NCBI RefSeq assembly: GCF_018861145.1
Contig: NZ_JAHKQT010000041.1
Location: 1-64,000 of the forward strand
Reading direction: 5' to 3'
Length of the DNA: 64,000 bases
DNA from: Poseidonibacter lekithochrous
Lineage (GTDB): Bacteria; Campylobacterota; Campylobacteria; Campylobacterales; Arcobacteraceae
In this document: piece by piece, positions 48,411 to 54,998 of the stretch
How the letters are laid out: each line of letters begins with the position of its first letter
How positions within the stretch are numbered: the stretch's first letter is position 1
Position numbers and translations under genes: made by a program
The notes under the pieces: model-generated
Told to the model about the DNA's origin: nothing
What the model saw: only the letters and a program-made list of their open reading frames with translations
The model's database searches: none

Positions 48411-48755
48411 CTATTCTTGATTTGCTTCCGCAGCAGCTTTAGCATCTTCAAATCTCTCTTTTATTTCTTCCATTCCAGCTTGAAATAATTCACTTCCTTT
48501 AGAAGCTGCTTTCATTAAAGATTCTTGAGTACCTTTATTTGTTAAAAGAAATGTAACAGCTGCACCTATTAGTGCACCTTTGATAAAATCTCCATTATTG
48601 AACCCTGATTGATTTTCTTGAACTAGTGGTCCTGTTTGATTTATATTCATTTCTTGATTTATATAAGGATTTTGGTTTTGATTCATATTTTGATTACTTT
48701 GATTTCTAGTATTTTCAATGTTTGTATCATAGTTTAAATTATTGTTATTATTCAT
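48411..48755 (-). CDS. Asn/Gln-rich glycine-zipper membrane protein
   Basis: The first 60 of 114 residues are a low-complexity stretch of Asn and Gln (NQNMNQNQNPYINQEMNINQ). One short membrane helix with a glycine zipper follows, FIKGALIGAAVTFLLT, then a YtxH-like amphipathic helix. It overlaps the preceding gene by one base and lies 5 bases before the ATPase gene. Such proteins may shape or line the organelle membrane; this is inference. Confidence 0.7.
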   Translation of the reverse strand: MNNNNNLNYDTNIENTRNQSNQNMNQNQNPYINQEMNINQTGPLVQENQSGFNNGDFIKGALIGAAVTFLLTNKGTQESLMKAASKGSELFQAGMEEIKERFEDAKAAAEANQE

Positions 48756-49120
48756 TATTCACCTTCACTAATTAAATCATTATTTGATTCAGAAATAAAC
48801 TCATCTTTTTCTTCAAGTTTATTGTCAATAAGCTCTAAAGCATAAATTCCAGCCATACCAATTGAAGCTGCTGTTAGAGCTTTGAAAAGACCACCTTTTT
48901 GTCCAATATAATTTGCAGTTGCAATTGCAGAACCTGTTGCTATTGCTCCTTGAGATGTTCTTTTTACTGTATCTTTTATTGCATCATTTGGAGAAATTTT
49001 TCTTTCTTGTAATTTTTTATAATTAATCGTACCAGAAACAATAGCAGAGGCTACTGCTCCACTTACAACATGTCCTAGTACGTTTCTAGGTGCACCTGTA
49101 TTAATTAAGGGTTGATTCAT
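48755..49120 (-). CDS. Small hydrophobic protein with two Gly/Ala-rich helices
   Basis: Starting at the ATG at 49120 (MNQPLINTGAPRN) the product has 121 residues. An alternative longer reading from 49189 would overlap the previous gene by 73 bases and add only a Lys/Arg run. AGGTAGAAGA precedes 49120, and the start makes an ATGA overlap with the upstream stop. Helices HVVSGAVASAIVSGTI and GLFKALTAASIGMAGIYALEL are rich in small residues. The tail is acidic. No family is recognised. Confidence 0.72.
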   Translation of the reverse strand: MNQPLINTGAPRNVLGHVVSGAVASAIVSGTINYKKLQERKISPNDAIKDTVKRTSQGAIATGSAIATANYIGQKGGLFKALTAASIGMAGIYALELIDNKLEEKDEFISESNNDLISEGE

Positions 49121-49377
49121 TCTTCTACCTTTTTTATTTTTTCTTGTTTTTCTTCTAGCGCTGCTTTTTCTTTTTTCTCTTTTATACATTCTGCTGTTGC
49201 ATTTATTGTTTGTTTAACCTCATCAACAGTTTCTTTCCCTTTTTCTAAAGAATTATTTGCTACATCTTTTGATTTATTCAAAAAACTTCCTGCAACTTTT
49301 TTTAATTTATCAGACTTATTATAAGCAACTATTGCTCCTGCACCTACTGCTAATCCTAATATAAATGGTAATGCCAT
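49117..49377 (-). CDS. YtxH-like small membrane protein
   Basis: An 86-residue protein: an N-terminal helix LPFILGLAVGAGAIVAYN with a GxxxG pattern, then a long charged amphipathic helix (AAAA-free coiled coil from about 25 to 86). This resembles YtxH-type proteins, and the layout also recalls PacL1, a small partner of the mycobacterial metal ATPase CtpC. It lies between the ferritin-like gene and the 121-codon gene. Confidence 0.72.
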   Translation of the reverse strand: MALPFILGLAVGAGAIVAYNKSDKLKKVAGSFLNKSKDVANNSLEKGKETVDEVKQTINATAECIKEKKEKAALEEKQEKIKKVEE

Positions 49378-49380
49378 AAC

Positions 49381-50055
49381 TTACTCCTTATTTTCTTTGT
49401 TTAAGTAACTATTTAAAAGTGCAACAGATGTACTTCCTAAAGCTCCTCCACTAATCATCGAAATATTTAACTTTGAAAAAAGTTCAGTTAATTTATTTTG
49501 ATCTACATTTCCAGTCATTAAATCATCAAATAAACCTTGATATTCACCAAGTTTTTGCATTAAATCTTCTTGATTAATTCCTTGAGTATTTGATGCAGTA
49601 TAATAATTAATTACACAAGATCTAAAGGTTGGTAAATGATTATTAAAAGAAGCTGCTTGAAGTCTAAATAAAACATCTCTAATATCATCCTCTTTTGTAT
49701 GTAATAAAAGATTATCATACATTGCAATATTTCTAATTTCTGCTGCAACACCTACTTCACAACATTCAACATATGAATTTGGTACTTCAATCTTAGAAGC
49801 CCAATTATTAATTGGTACTTCAACTCCGTATTTTTCTAAAAGTGGAATTAAAGCACTATAATGTCTTGATTCTGCTGCTTTTATATTTACAAAAGGCTGA
49901 ATAAATCCAAATTTTTCTATAACTTTTGTATAAGTTTCATAAGCTTTAAATTCATCATATACTGCAATTCTAAGAACTTGTTCAATTTGTGTTTGTTCGC
50001 TATTTATATCTACTCTTTGAGATAAAAGTAATTGTTCATCAAAATTCTCTTCCAA
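49381..50055 (-). CDS. Ferritin-like (DUF2202-type) protein with hydrophobic tail
   Basis: Residues 20-165 form a four-helix bundle resembling ferritin-like DUF2202: AVYDEFKAYETYTKVIEKFG, KAAESRHYSALIPLLEKYG, VAAEIRNIAMYDNLL and SFNNHLPTFRSC supply the expected Glu and His ligands (ExxH as ESRH). Unusually, the C-terminus ends in a Gly/Ser/Ala-rich hydrophobic stretch, ISMISGGALGSTSVALLN, that may anchor it to the membrane. It could oxidise or deliver iron for the ATPase encoded downstream. Confidence 0.75.
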   Translation of the reverse strand: MEENFDEQLLLSQRVDINSEQTQIEQVLRIAVYDEFKAYETYTKVIEKFGFIQPFVNIKAAESRHYSALIPLLEKYGVEVPINNWASKIEVPNSYVECCEVGVAAEIRNIAMYDNLLLHTKEDDIRDVLFRLQAASFNNHLPTFRSCVINYYTASNTQGINQEDLMQKLGEYQGLFDDLMTGNVDQNKLTELFSKLNISMISGGALGSTSVALLNSYLNKENKE

Positions 50056-50370
50056 TTAAACTACCTCCTTCGCTAATTTATTTATTAACTGTGTTAATTC
50101 ATCTAAGTTTTCATTTTTTACTAAATCTTCCCAAAGTTTTGGAGCAAAAATATTATGATCATAAAGAATAGTAACTGAGCCTATAATCTTTTTAATTTTT
50201 ATATCTTTTATTCCATTTATTCTTGTAGGTAAACTTTCAATATCATTTATTGTTATATTGCCACTTTCTTCTTTTATTTTAGGACTTACTCTAACTCTTA
50301 GTCGTCCAGGAGTGTGGGCAATAATTGAAAAATATTTAGCAATTTTTATAATATCTTCTGTATTTATCAA
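50056..50370 (-). CDS. Small HMA_2-like protein (possible FezC-type)
   Basis: The first gene of the operon encodes 104 residues with an HMA-like alpha/beta fold. Its IAHTPGRLRVRVSPK (residues 18-32) is an Arg-rich counterpart of the TPNRARYKF segment of the ATPase, replacing the Cys pair of copper-binding HMA domains. Residues 37-75 (INDIESLPTRINGIKDIKI) follow the HMA pattern. A metal or lipid-interaction role is possible. It starts at 50370 behind GAAAGGA, with a Fur-like box about 60 bases upstream. Confidence 0.7.
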   Translation of the reverse strand: MINTEDIIKIAKYFSIIAHTPGRLRVRVSPKIKEESGNITINDIESLPTRINGIKDIKIKKIIGSVTILYDHNIFAPKLWEDLVKNENLDELTQLINKLAKEVV

Positions 50371-50430
50371 AGTCTTCCTTTCATCATTCTATTTTCTCTT
50401 TTTCAATCTTAAGTAAGACTTATTATAAAG

Positions 50431-50446
50431 TCATACTCATTATCAA
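50431..50446 (-). promoter_or_regulatory. Fur-box-like site of the ferrosome-like operon
   Basis: TCATACTCATTATCAA, on the coding strand TTGATAATGAGTATGA, matches the GATAATGAT half of the Fur consensus and shares GATAATGAGTAT with the strong box at 51045. It lies between the regulator stop and the first gene of the operon. Confidence 0.6.
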
Positions 50447-50453
50447 AAAGCAA

Positions 50454-50900
50454 TTATTGACAATCTTCACATATCCCATAAATCGTCATAACATGGTCTT
50501 TTAAATCAAAATTATTATCAGAAGCTACTTTTAGTTGTTGTTCTTCAATAATTTCATCTGTAAACTCAATAATCTTGCTACAAGATGTACAAACTAAATG
50601 ATCATGATGTAAAGATAAATTTAATTCATATCTTTTTATTCCATCACCTACATCCAATGACTCTACAATATTAAGTTCTTCAAAAAACTTCATTGATCTA
50701 TAAACTGTAGCAATTCCAATATCTATTTTATATTTAACTTTTACATCATTTGCAATTTGCTCAACGCTCAAATGCTCTTCGGCAAAATATAATATCTTTA
50801 AAATATAATCCTTTTGTATCGAATTCTTTAAGCCTGATTTTGAAACATGTTTTTTAAAGTTTTCTAAAAAAGCATTAAAATCTTTTTTATAATTATTCAT
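50454..50900 (-). CDS. fur: Fur-family metalloregulator
   Basis: A 148-residue repressor. The winged helix has VKYKIDIGIATVYRSMKFFEELNIVE, and the metal sites are HHDHLVCTSCSKIIEF and the C-terminal YGICEDCQ, giving two CxxC pairs for structural zinc. Fur-box-like sites at its own promoter and at neighbouring operons suggest it senses iron; PerR or Zur cannot be excluded by eye, nor can a second Fur elsewhere in the genome. It is translationally coupled to a 44-codon gene (TAATG). Confidence 0.85.
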   Translation of the reverse strand: MNNYKKDFNAFLENFKKHVSKSGLKNSIQKDYILKILYFAEEHLSVEQIANDVKVKYKIDIGIATVYRSMKFFEELNIVESLDVGDGIKRYELNLSLHHDHLVCTSCSKIIEFTDEIIEEQQLKVASDNNFDLKDHVMTIYGICEDCQ

Positions 50901-51034
50901 TAATTAAATCCTTTTACTAAAATTAATAAAATACCTATAGTTAAAGTAAGTGTGTAAATCTTCCATAAATTATTATGTATTTTAATATTCCGCTTATGCA
51001 AAAGAGATCTTTTTGCAATTTTGTTTTTTTTCAT
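50900..51034 (-). CDS. 44-residue membrane protein upstream of the Fur-family gene
   Basis: An unlisted small gene. The product is basic at the N-terminus (MKKNKIAKRSLLHKRNIKIH) and has one membrane helix (LWKIYTLTLTIGILLILV). AAGG is 6 bases before the ATG, and the stop TAA shares its last base with the ATG of the regulator gene, so it may serve in translational coupling. A strong Fur-type palindrome lies 10 bases upstream of its start. Confidence 0.65.
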   Translation of the reverse strand: MKKNKIAKRSLLHKRNIKIHNNLWKIYTLTLTIGILLILVKGFN

Positions 51035-51042
51035 TTTAAACC

Positions 51043-51067
51043 TTGATAATGAGTATCATTATGATAC
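51043..51067. promoter_or_regulatory. Strong Fur box
   Basis: GATAATGAGTATCATTATG (51045-51063) differs from the 19-base Fur consensus GATAATGATAATCATTATC at only three positions, and the match continues with a third half-site, ATGATAC. It lies between the divergent 44-codon gene and the plus-strand gene at 51172 and could control both. Confidence 0.75.
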
Positions 51068-51088
51068 ACACAAAAAACTTAACATAAT

Positions 51089-51110
51089 ATTAATGATAAT
51101 AATTATTAAT
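51089..51110. promoter_or_regulatory. Second Fur-box-like palindrome
   Basis: ATTAATGATAATAATTATTA plus AT is nearly self-complementary and contains ATGATAATAATTAT. It lies in the same divergent region. Confidence 0.5.
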
Positions 51111-51132
51111 TTAATTTATATCTAAGATTTAA

Positions 51133-51158
51133 TTGATATTATGTGATAATAAATATCA
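51133..51158 (+). promoter_or_regulatory. Third Fur-box-like palindrome
   Basis: GTGATAATAAATATCA (51143-51158) together with an upstream TTGATATTAT gives two overlapping half-site pairs directly before the ribosome binding site of the gene at 51172. Confidence 0.5.
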
Positions 51159-51171
51159 AAAAGGAAAATAC

Positions 51172-51558
51172 ATGTTAGCAATGTCATTAGTTAGTACAGC
51201 AACTAATATCGTTATTGGATCAGTTACTACGAAAATATTTGATACAGTTATCACATCAAGACTTACACAAAAACAAGAAAAAAACAAATGGCTAAGAGAA
51301 AAAAAATTAAATCTTTTTTCACAACTTTCAGAAAAAATATTAACTATAAATTGTCAGAATATTGCAGATAATAGAATACATATAAAAGAAATATCATCAA
51401 AAATTATGCTTTTAACAGAAGATATAAACTTACAAAAAAATCTTCAAAACTATACATTTATTCTTGAAGAGTATGAATGTTATGAAAATGATATAAATTT
51501 ACAAAATCTTAATAATGAACTAATTTCAACATTATCAACTTATATGAAGAGAATGTAG
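51172..51558 (+). CDS. Protein of unknown function, divergent from the Fur-family gene
   Basis: From the ATG at 51172 the product has 128 residues (MLAMSLVSTATNIVIGSVTT, and onward). An earlier in-frame start at 51133 would add 13 residues encoded across a Fur-like box and has no ribosome binding site, while AAGGAAAA stands before 51172. The N-terminus is a weakly hydrophobic helix, the rest is a helical, probably coiled-coil domain. Three Fur-type palindromes upstream suggest iron-regulated expression. No family is recognised. Confidence 0.65.
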   Translation: MLAMSLVSTATNIVIGSVTTKIFDTVITSRLTQKQEKNKWLREKKLNLFSQLSEKILTINCQNIADNRIHIKEISSKIMLLTEDINLQKNLQNYTFILEEYECYENDINLQNLNNELISTLSTYMKRM

Positions 51559-51563
51559 TTTTA

Positions 51564-52895
51564 CTACTTCTCTTTATAGTCAAACATTATTGTAAATTTT
51601 GCACCATGCTCATATTTATAAGTAAAAGTACCAAATAATTGAGTTCTTACAATAGTAGAGACAAGTCTTAATCCTAGTGTTTTTGTTTGATTTACATCAA
51701 CATCACTAGCTATGCCAAACCCATCATCATGAATAAGTAAAATGCAATTATTATCTAATTTTTTAAATTCTATTTTTAAATTCCCATTTTTATTTTTAAA
51801 AGCATATTTGTAAGCATTTGTAATACACTCCGTTATGATTAAACCACAAGGTAAGGCATATTCAATATCCATATTAACATCACTAATTAAAGTGTTTATT
51901 TTTATCTCTTTGTCTTTTCCATATGTATTATCTAAATCTTCAATAAGCTCTAAAATATATTTTTTTAAAGAGATAGAGTTTAAATCTTTTGATTCATATA
52001 ACTTTCTATGTAGTAATTCCATAGTAAAAACTCTTTCTTGAATATCAGTTAATGTATTTTTTGTATTTGAATCACTAATCTTTGATTTCTGAAGTTTTAT
52101 TAAATTTATAGTCATTGCAAGATTGTTTTTATTTCAACTTTCTGATCTAAGTCATTAATATTAACTTCAAGTGAATCTAGCATATTATCAAATGTTCTAG
52201 CAAGAATAGAAATATCATCCTCACCTTTGATTTTGCTTCTAAAATGAAGATTTCCTTCATTAACTTGTTTTGCAGTATTTGTTAATATATTAATACTTTT
52301 AAAAAGTTTTTTAAAAAGGAAAAAACCTAATAATACAGCTATTAGTATAGATAAGATAGCGGCTGGTAAAATTTTAAATATAGGAGAATAAAAATCTCTA
52401 TTAAAATCTCTTAAATATACTGTTGTCAAAAATAAAAGTTTTCTGTCTTCCATATCTCAAATAGATTTCACCCAAGTAAAAGCAGGATTTACAAAATCTT
52501 TAAGATTTTCTTTTGAATTTACTAAATGATATATAGGTTCTTTATCTGCTATTTCAATAATTTCTTTTGCGCTAAGAAGACCTGTTTGGGGATAGTTAGA
52601 ACTTGACATTTTACTCAAGCAATATTTATCGTTATATGCATTATCATTAATATTATATAAAGGTTTATTAGCAAATTTCTCATAATCTGAATTTACCCAG
52701 ATAAGATTTATTTTCCCTCTATGGTCTTTATTAGATAATTCAAAACTTTTTTGTAAATCATTTTTTATATCTTCTTCTAAATTTATATGTTTATTTTTAA
52801 ATACATTAGGTTTACATTCTATTACCACTGTTTCGTGGATATCATCTATATCTTTTGAATATAAAATGCTTGATAGTACTTCTGATACTTCATTG
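51564..52895 (-). pseudogene. Decayed Cache-HAMP histidine kinase (HisKA_2 type)
   Basis: Three consecutive reading frames are pieces of one kinase. The sensor piece ends FTWVKSI, an in-frame TGA (52457-52459), then DMEDRKLLFLTT, so a nonsense mutation divides sensor from HAMP. After the HAMP and LDQKVE the reading jumps to KNNLAMTINLIKLQ in another frame: the stretch that should hold the HHRVKNN phosphorylation box is deleted. The ATPase domain (HDDGFGIASD) remains. The 5' end is missing too, cut off at about 52895 where the antisense PepSY gene begins. The left boundary is the stop codon; the right boundary is my estimate. Confidence 0.8.
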
Positions 52896-54079
52896 TTAAG
52901 TAACTTTTTCAATGACTTACATATAAGAAGAAATATTCCTAAAATTGGACAATTATTAATGGGAATTGCATCAATTCTAATTATATTTTTAACTATAAGT
53001 GGAGTAATTTTATATTTAAATAAACATAAAAAAACAATACAGAGTTTAATTTTAAATGGCATAGAAATCTATCTTTACTTTTATTACCCTATATTATTGT
53101 TTTTTCATTAACAGGAGCAGTACTTGGTTTTATGTTATCTTCTGCTTCTGCATTTGCTTATGTTGCTACAAATACTGAAAGTTCAGAATTAAGACCACTT
53201 GTAGGACCTATTATTTTCCCTAGTGAAAGAATTCCTAAAAAAAGTACTGAGTTTAAAAACTTTCAAAACATAGACACTCTTATAGAAAAAGCAAAAATAA
53301 TCATGCCCCATCTTGAAGTTACAAATATAAAGCTTCTTCAATGGAATGATAAAAATGCACAAATAAAAATAGAGGGTTTTTTAAAAAACAATAGAATGCT
53401 AACAGGAAGAATTAATAGAGTTCATGTTCTTTTAAATCCTATTTCAGGAGAATTAATAGATAAAAAAGATCTAAGTAGTTCACACCTTGCAAATAAAACT
53501 TTATCTGCTTTTTACTTTTTTCATTTTATACCAGATGAAACTTTATTTGTAAGAATAATATACTTAATACTTTCTCTTGCTTTTATTGCATCTTTAGCAC
53601 TTGGTTTTCTTATAATAACTAATAAAAAAGCTATAAAAAATAAAGATAATAGAAACTATTTTAATTTCACTGGAAGGTTTTCTATTGCTATTATGTTTGG
53701 AATCATTCCATCATCAGCACTTATATTAGTTTTATATTGGGGAATACCTACTGAATTATTTCAAAGAACTATATGGATTAAAGGTATTTTTTACTCTTTT
53801 TGGGCCTTTACCTTACTTCTTAGCGTTTATTATGATGATATACTAGACATATTAAAAAGTCTTGCCTTATTTACATCTATATTTTTATTCTCTGCTGTAA
53901 TATCACATATTATGGCTACTAGTGTTTATATTGCAAAACTAATCAAAGCAGATTCTATTCATAGTGTTTTATATTTTGATTTAACCTTATTACTCTTAAG
54001 TATAGTTTTTTTCTTATTTTATAAATATTCACACAAAATTACATTTTTAACAAAATACTCAAGGAGATATCATGCTTAG
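52896..54079 (+). pseudogene. PepSY-type membrane protein, 5'-truncated and frameshifted
   Basis: The remaining sequence starts in mid-protein with SNFFNDLHIRRN and a helix IGQLLMGIASILIIFLTISG, which normally follow a first membrane helix and a PepSY domain; those and the start codon are gone. After NKHKK the frame shifts: adding one A to the A7 run at 53028-53034 would continue as KNNTEFNFKWHRNLSLLLLP, the conserved PepSY_TM sequence. The rest, with five more helices, is open to 54079. Relatives act in siderophore-iron reduction. The left boundary is estimated. Confidence 0.78.
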
Positions 54080-54506
54080 TAAAAAAATAGTTTTCTTTAT
54101 TCTAATAACCTTTTTTTCTACTTTATATGCTCACCAAATACCTGGTATATCAGTAGATGTAACAAAACTTGAAAATGATAAGATTAATATAAAAGCTTTT
54201 TTCAAACGTTCAAAGAAACCTCTTACAGGAAATGAAGTTCGATTAATTTCAATGTTTGATAATAGAGTATTAAAAAAAGGAATACTAACTTATCAAGGAA
54301 TAGCTTTAGATATACCTAAAGAGTCATATTGGATTTATGTAATAGTAAGAGATAATGATATTGTTGTAGAAGGAATAGCTCCTGAAAAAGGGTTTGACAA
54401 AACTGTAAAAAAAGAAGAAACAGCAGTTTTATATACAGCACTAATAAGTGTATTTTTTATTCTAACAGCATTTTTTATAGGGTATAAAAGAAGTAAAATA
54501 AAATAG
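54072..54506 (+). CDS. Secreted/membrane protein downstream of the PepSY gene
   Basis: A signal peptide (MLSKKIVFFILITFFSTLYA) leads to a periplasmic domain of about 90 residues with beta-strand character (DVTKLENDKINIKAFFKRSK) and a C-terminal membrane helix (LYTALISVFFILTAFFIGY). AAGGAG stands before the ATG, and the gene overlaps the PepSY remnant by 8 bases. It appears intact, but its natural promoter was probably lost with the front of the PepSY gene. Function is unknown; a role with the PepSY protein is likely. Confidence 0.7.
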   Translation: MLSKKIVFFILITFFSTLYAHQIPGISVDVTKLENDKINIKAFFKRSKKPLTGNEVRLISMFDNRVLKKGILTYQGIALDIPKESYWIYVIVRDNDIVVEGIAPEKGFDKTVKKEETAVLYTALISVFFILTAFFIGYKRSKIK

Positions 54507-54514
54507 TAGTATTT

Positions 54515-54571
54515 AAAGAAGAAATTAGAAATTAAGACATTTCTTGTGTTTTCATATTCTAATACTTCTTT
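54515..54571. terminator. Imperfect hairpin in the convergent gap
   Basis: AAAGAAG (54515-54521) and ATTAGAA (54524-54530) pair with TTCTAAT (54557-54563) and CTTCTTT (54565-54571), two stacked 7-pair stems with a small bulge. It lies between the convergent ends of the iron island and the guanidine operon. Confidence 0.45.
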
Positions 54572-54607
54572 AATATTTTAGTTTTTGACTTTATATATTT
54601 ATTCTTT

Positions 54608-54997
54608 TTAAGAAATAAAGTTTCTCCAAGATTTCATTTCTGTAATTTCTTTTGCATTTTTTATATAATCACTTTCACATAAAAAACCATAAACAATACT
54701 TTCATCTTCTAAATAAACTGTTCCTATACCTAAAGGTGATTGTATCTGTTTCATAAATTTTCCAAAGTTCTCTATAGGCATTGACCATATTTCTACATCT
54801 ATTTGACCTTTACTTGAATTATCATAAATCATTCCTGGACGAATTGGAGTTTTATTTTCTAGTACAAAAAGTCTATAACCTTGTTTTGTTTTAGTTTGTT
54901 TTACAAAAGTTGCATCTAAATCTGTAAGTTGCCAGTTAAGTGATAGTCCACTCATATGAGCACCACAAACTCCTATTAGTATTTCATTTTCCTTCAA
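54608..54997 (-). CDS. Allophanate hydrolase C-terminal domain as a separate protein
   Basis: The 129 residues match the C-terminal domain of allophanate hydrolase (GACHMSG-like GVCGAHMSGLSLNWQL, and SPLGIGTVYLEDES). In full-length AtzF this domain follows the amidase in one chain; here it is encoded by its own gene, 1 base after the amidase gene. It probably associates with the amidase and removes the second carboxylate product, N-carboxycarbamate. Confidence 0.85.
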   Translation of the reverse strand: MKENEILIGVCGAHMSGLSLNWQLTDLDATFVKQTKTKQGYRLFVLENKTPIRPGMIYDNSSKGQIDVEIWSMPIENFGKFMKQIQSPLGIGTVYLEDESIVYGFLCESDYIKNAKEITEMKSWRNFIS

Positions 54998-54998
54998 A

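Noticed and set aside
49121-49189. Longer start for the 121-codon membrane protein
   Set aside because: It would overlap the upstream gene by 73 bases and adds a low-complexity Lys/Arg run without a ribosome binding site; the ATGA overlap fits better.
45864-50370. Magnetosome island
   Set aside because: No mam-type genes (mamA, mamB, mamK, mamM) are recognisable; only the ATPase, ferritin-like and small membrane proteins are present.
52457-53062. 201-codon minus-strand frame taken as one gene
   Set aside because: Its first ~55 residues are antisense to conserved PepSY helices; only the later part belongs to the kinase remnant.
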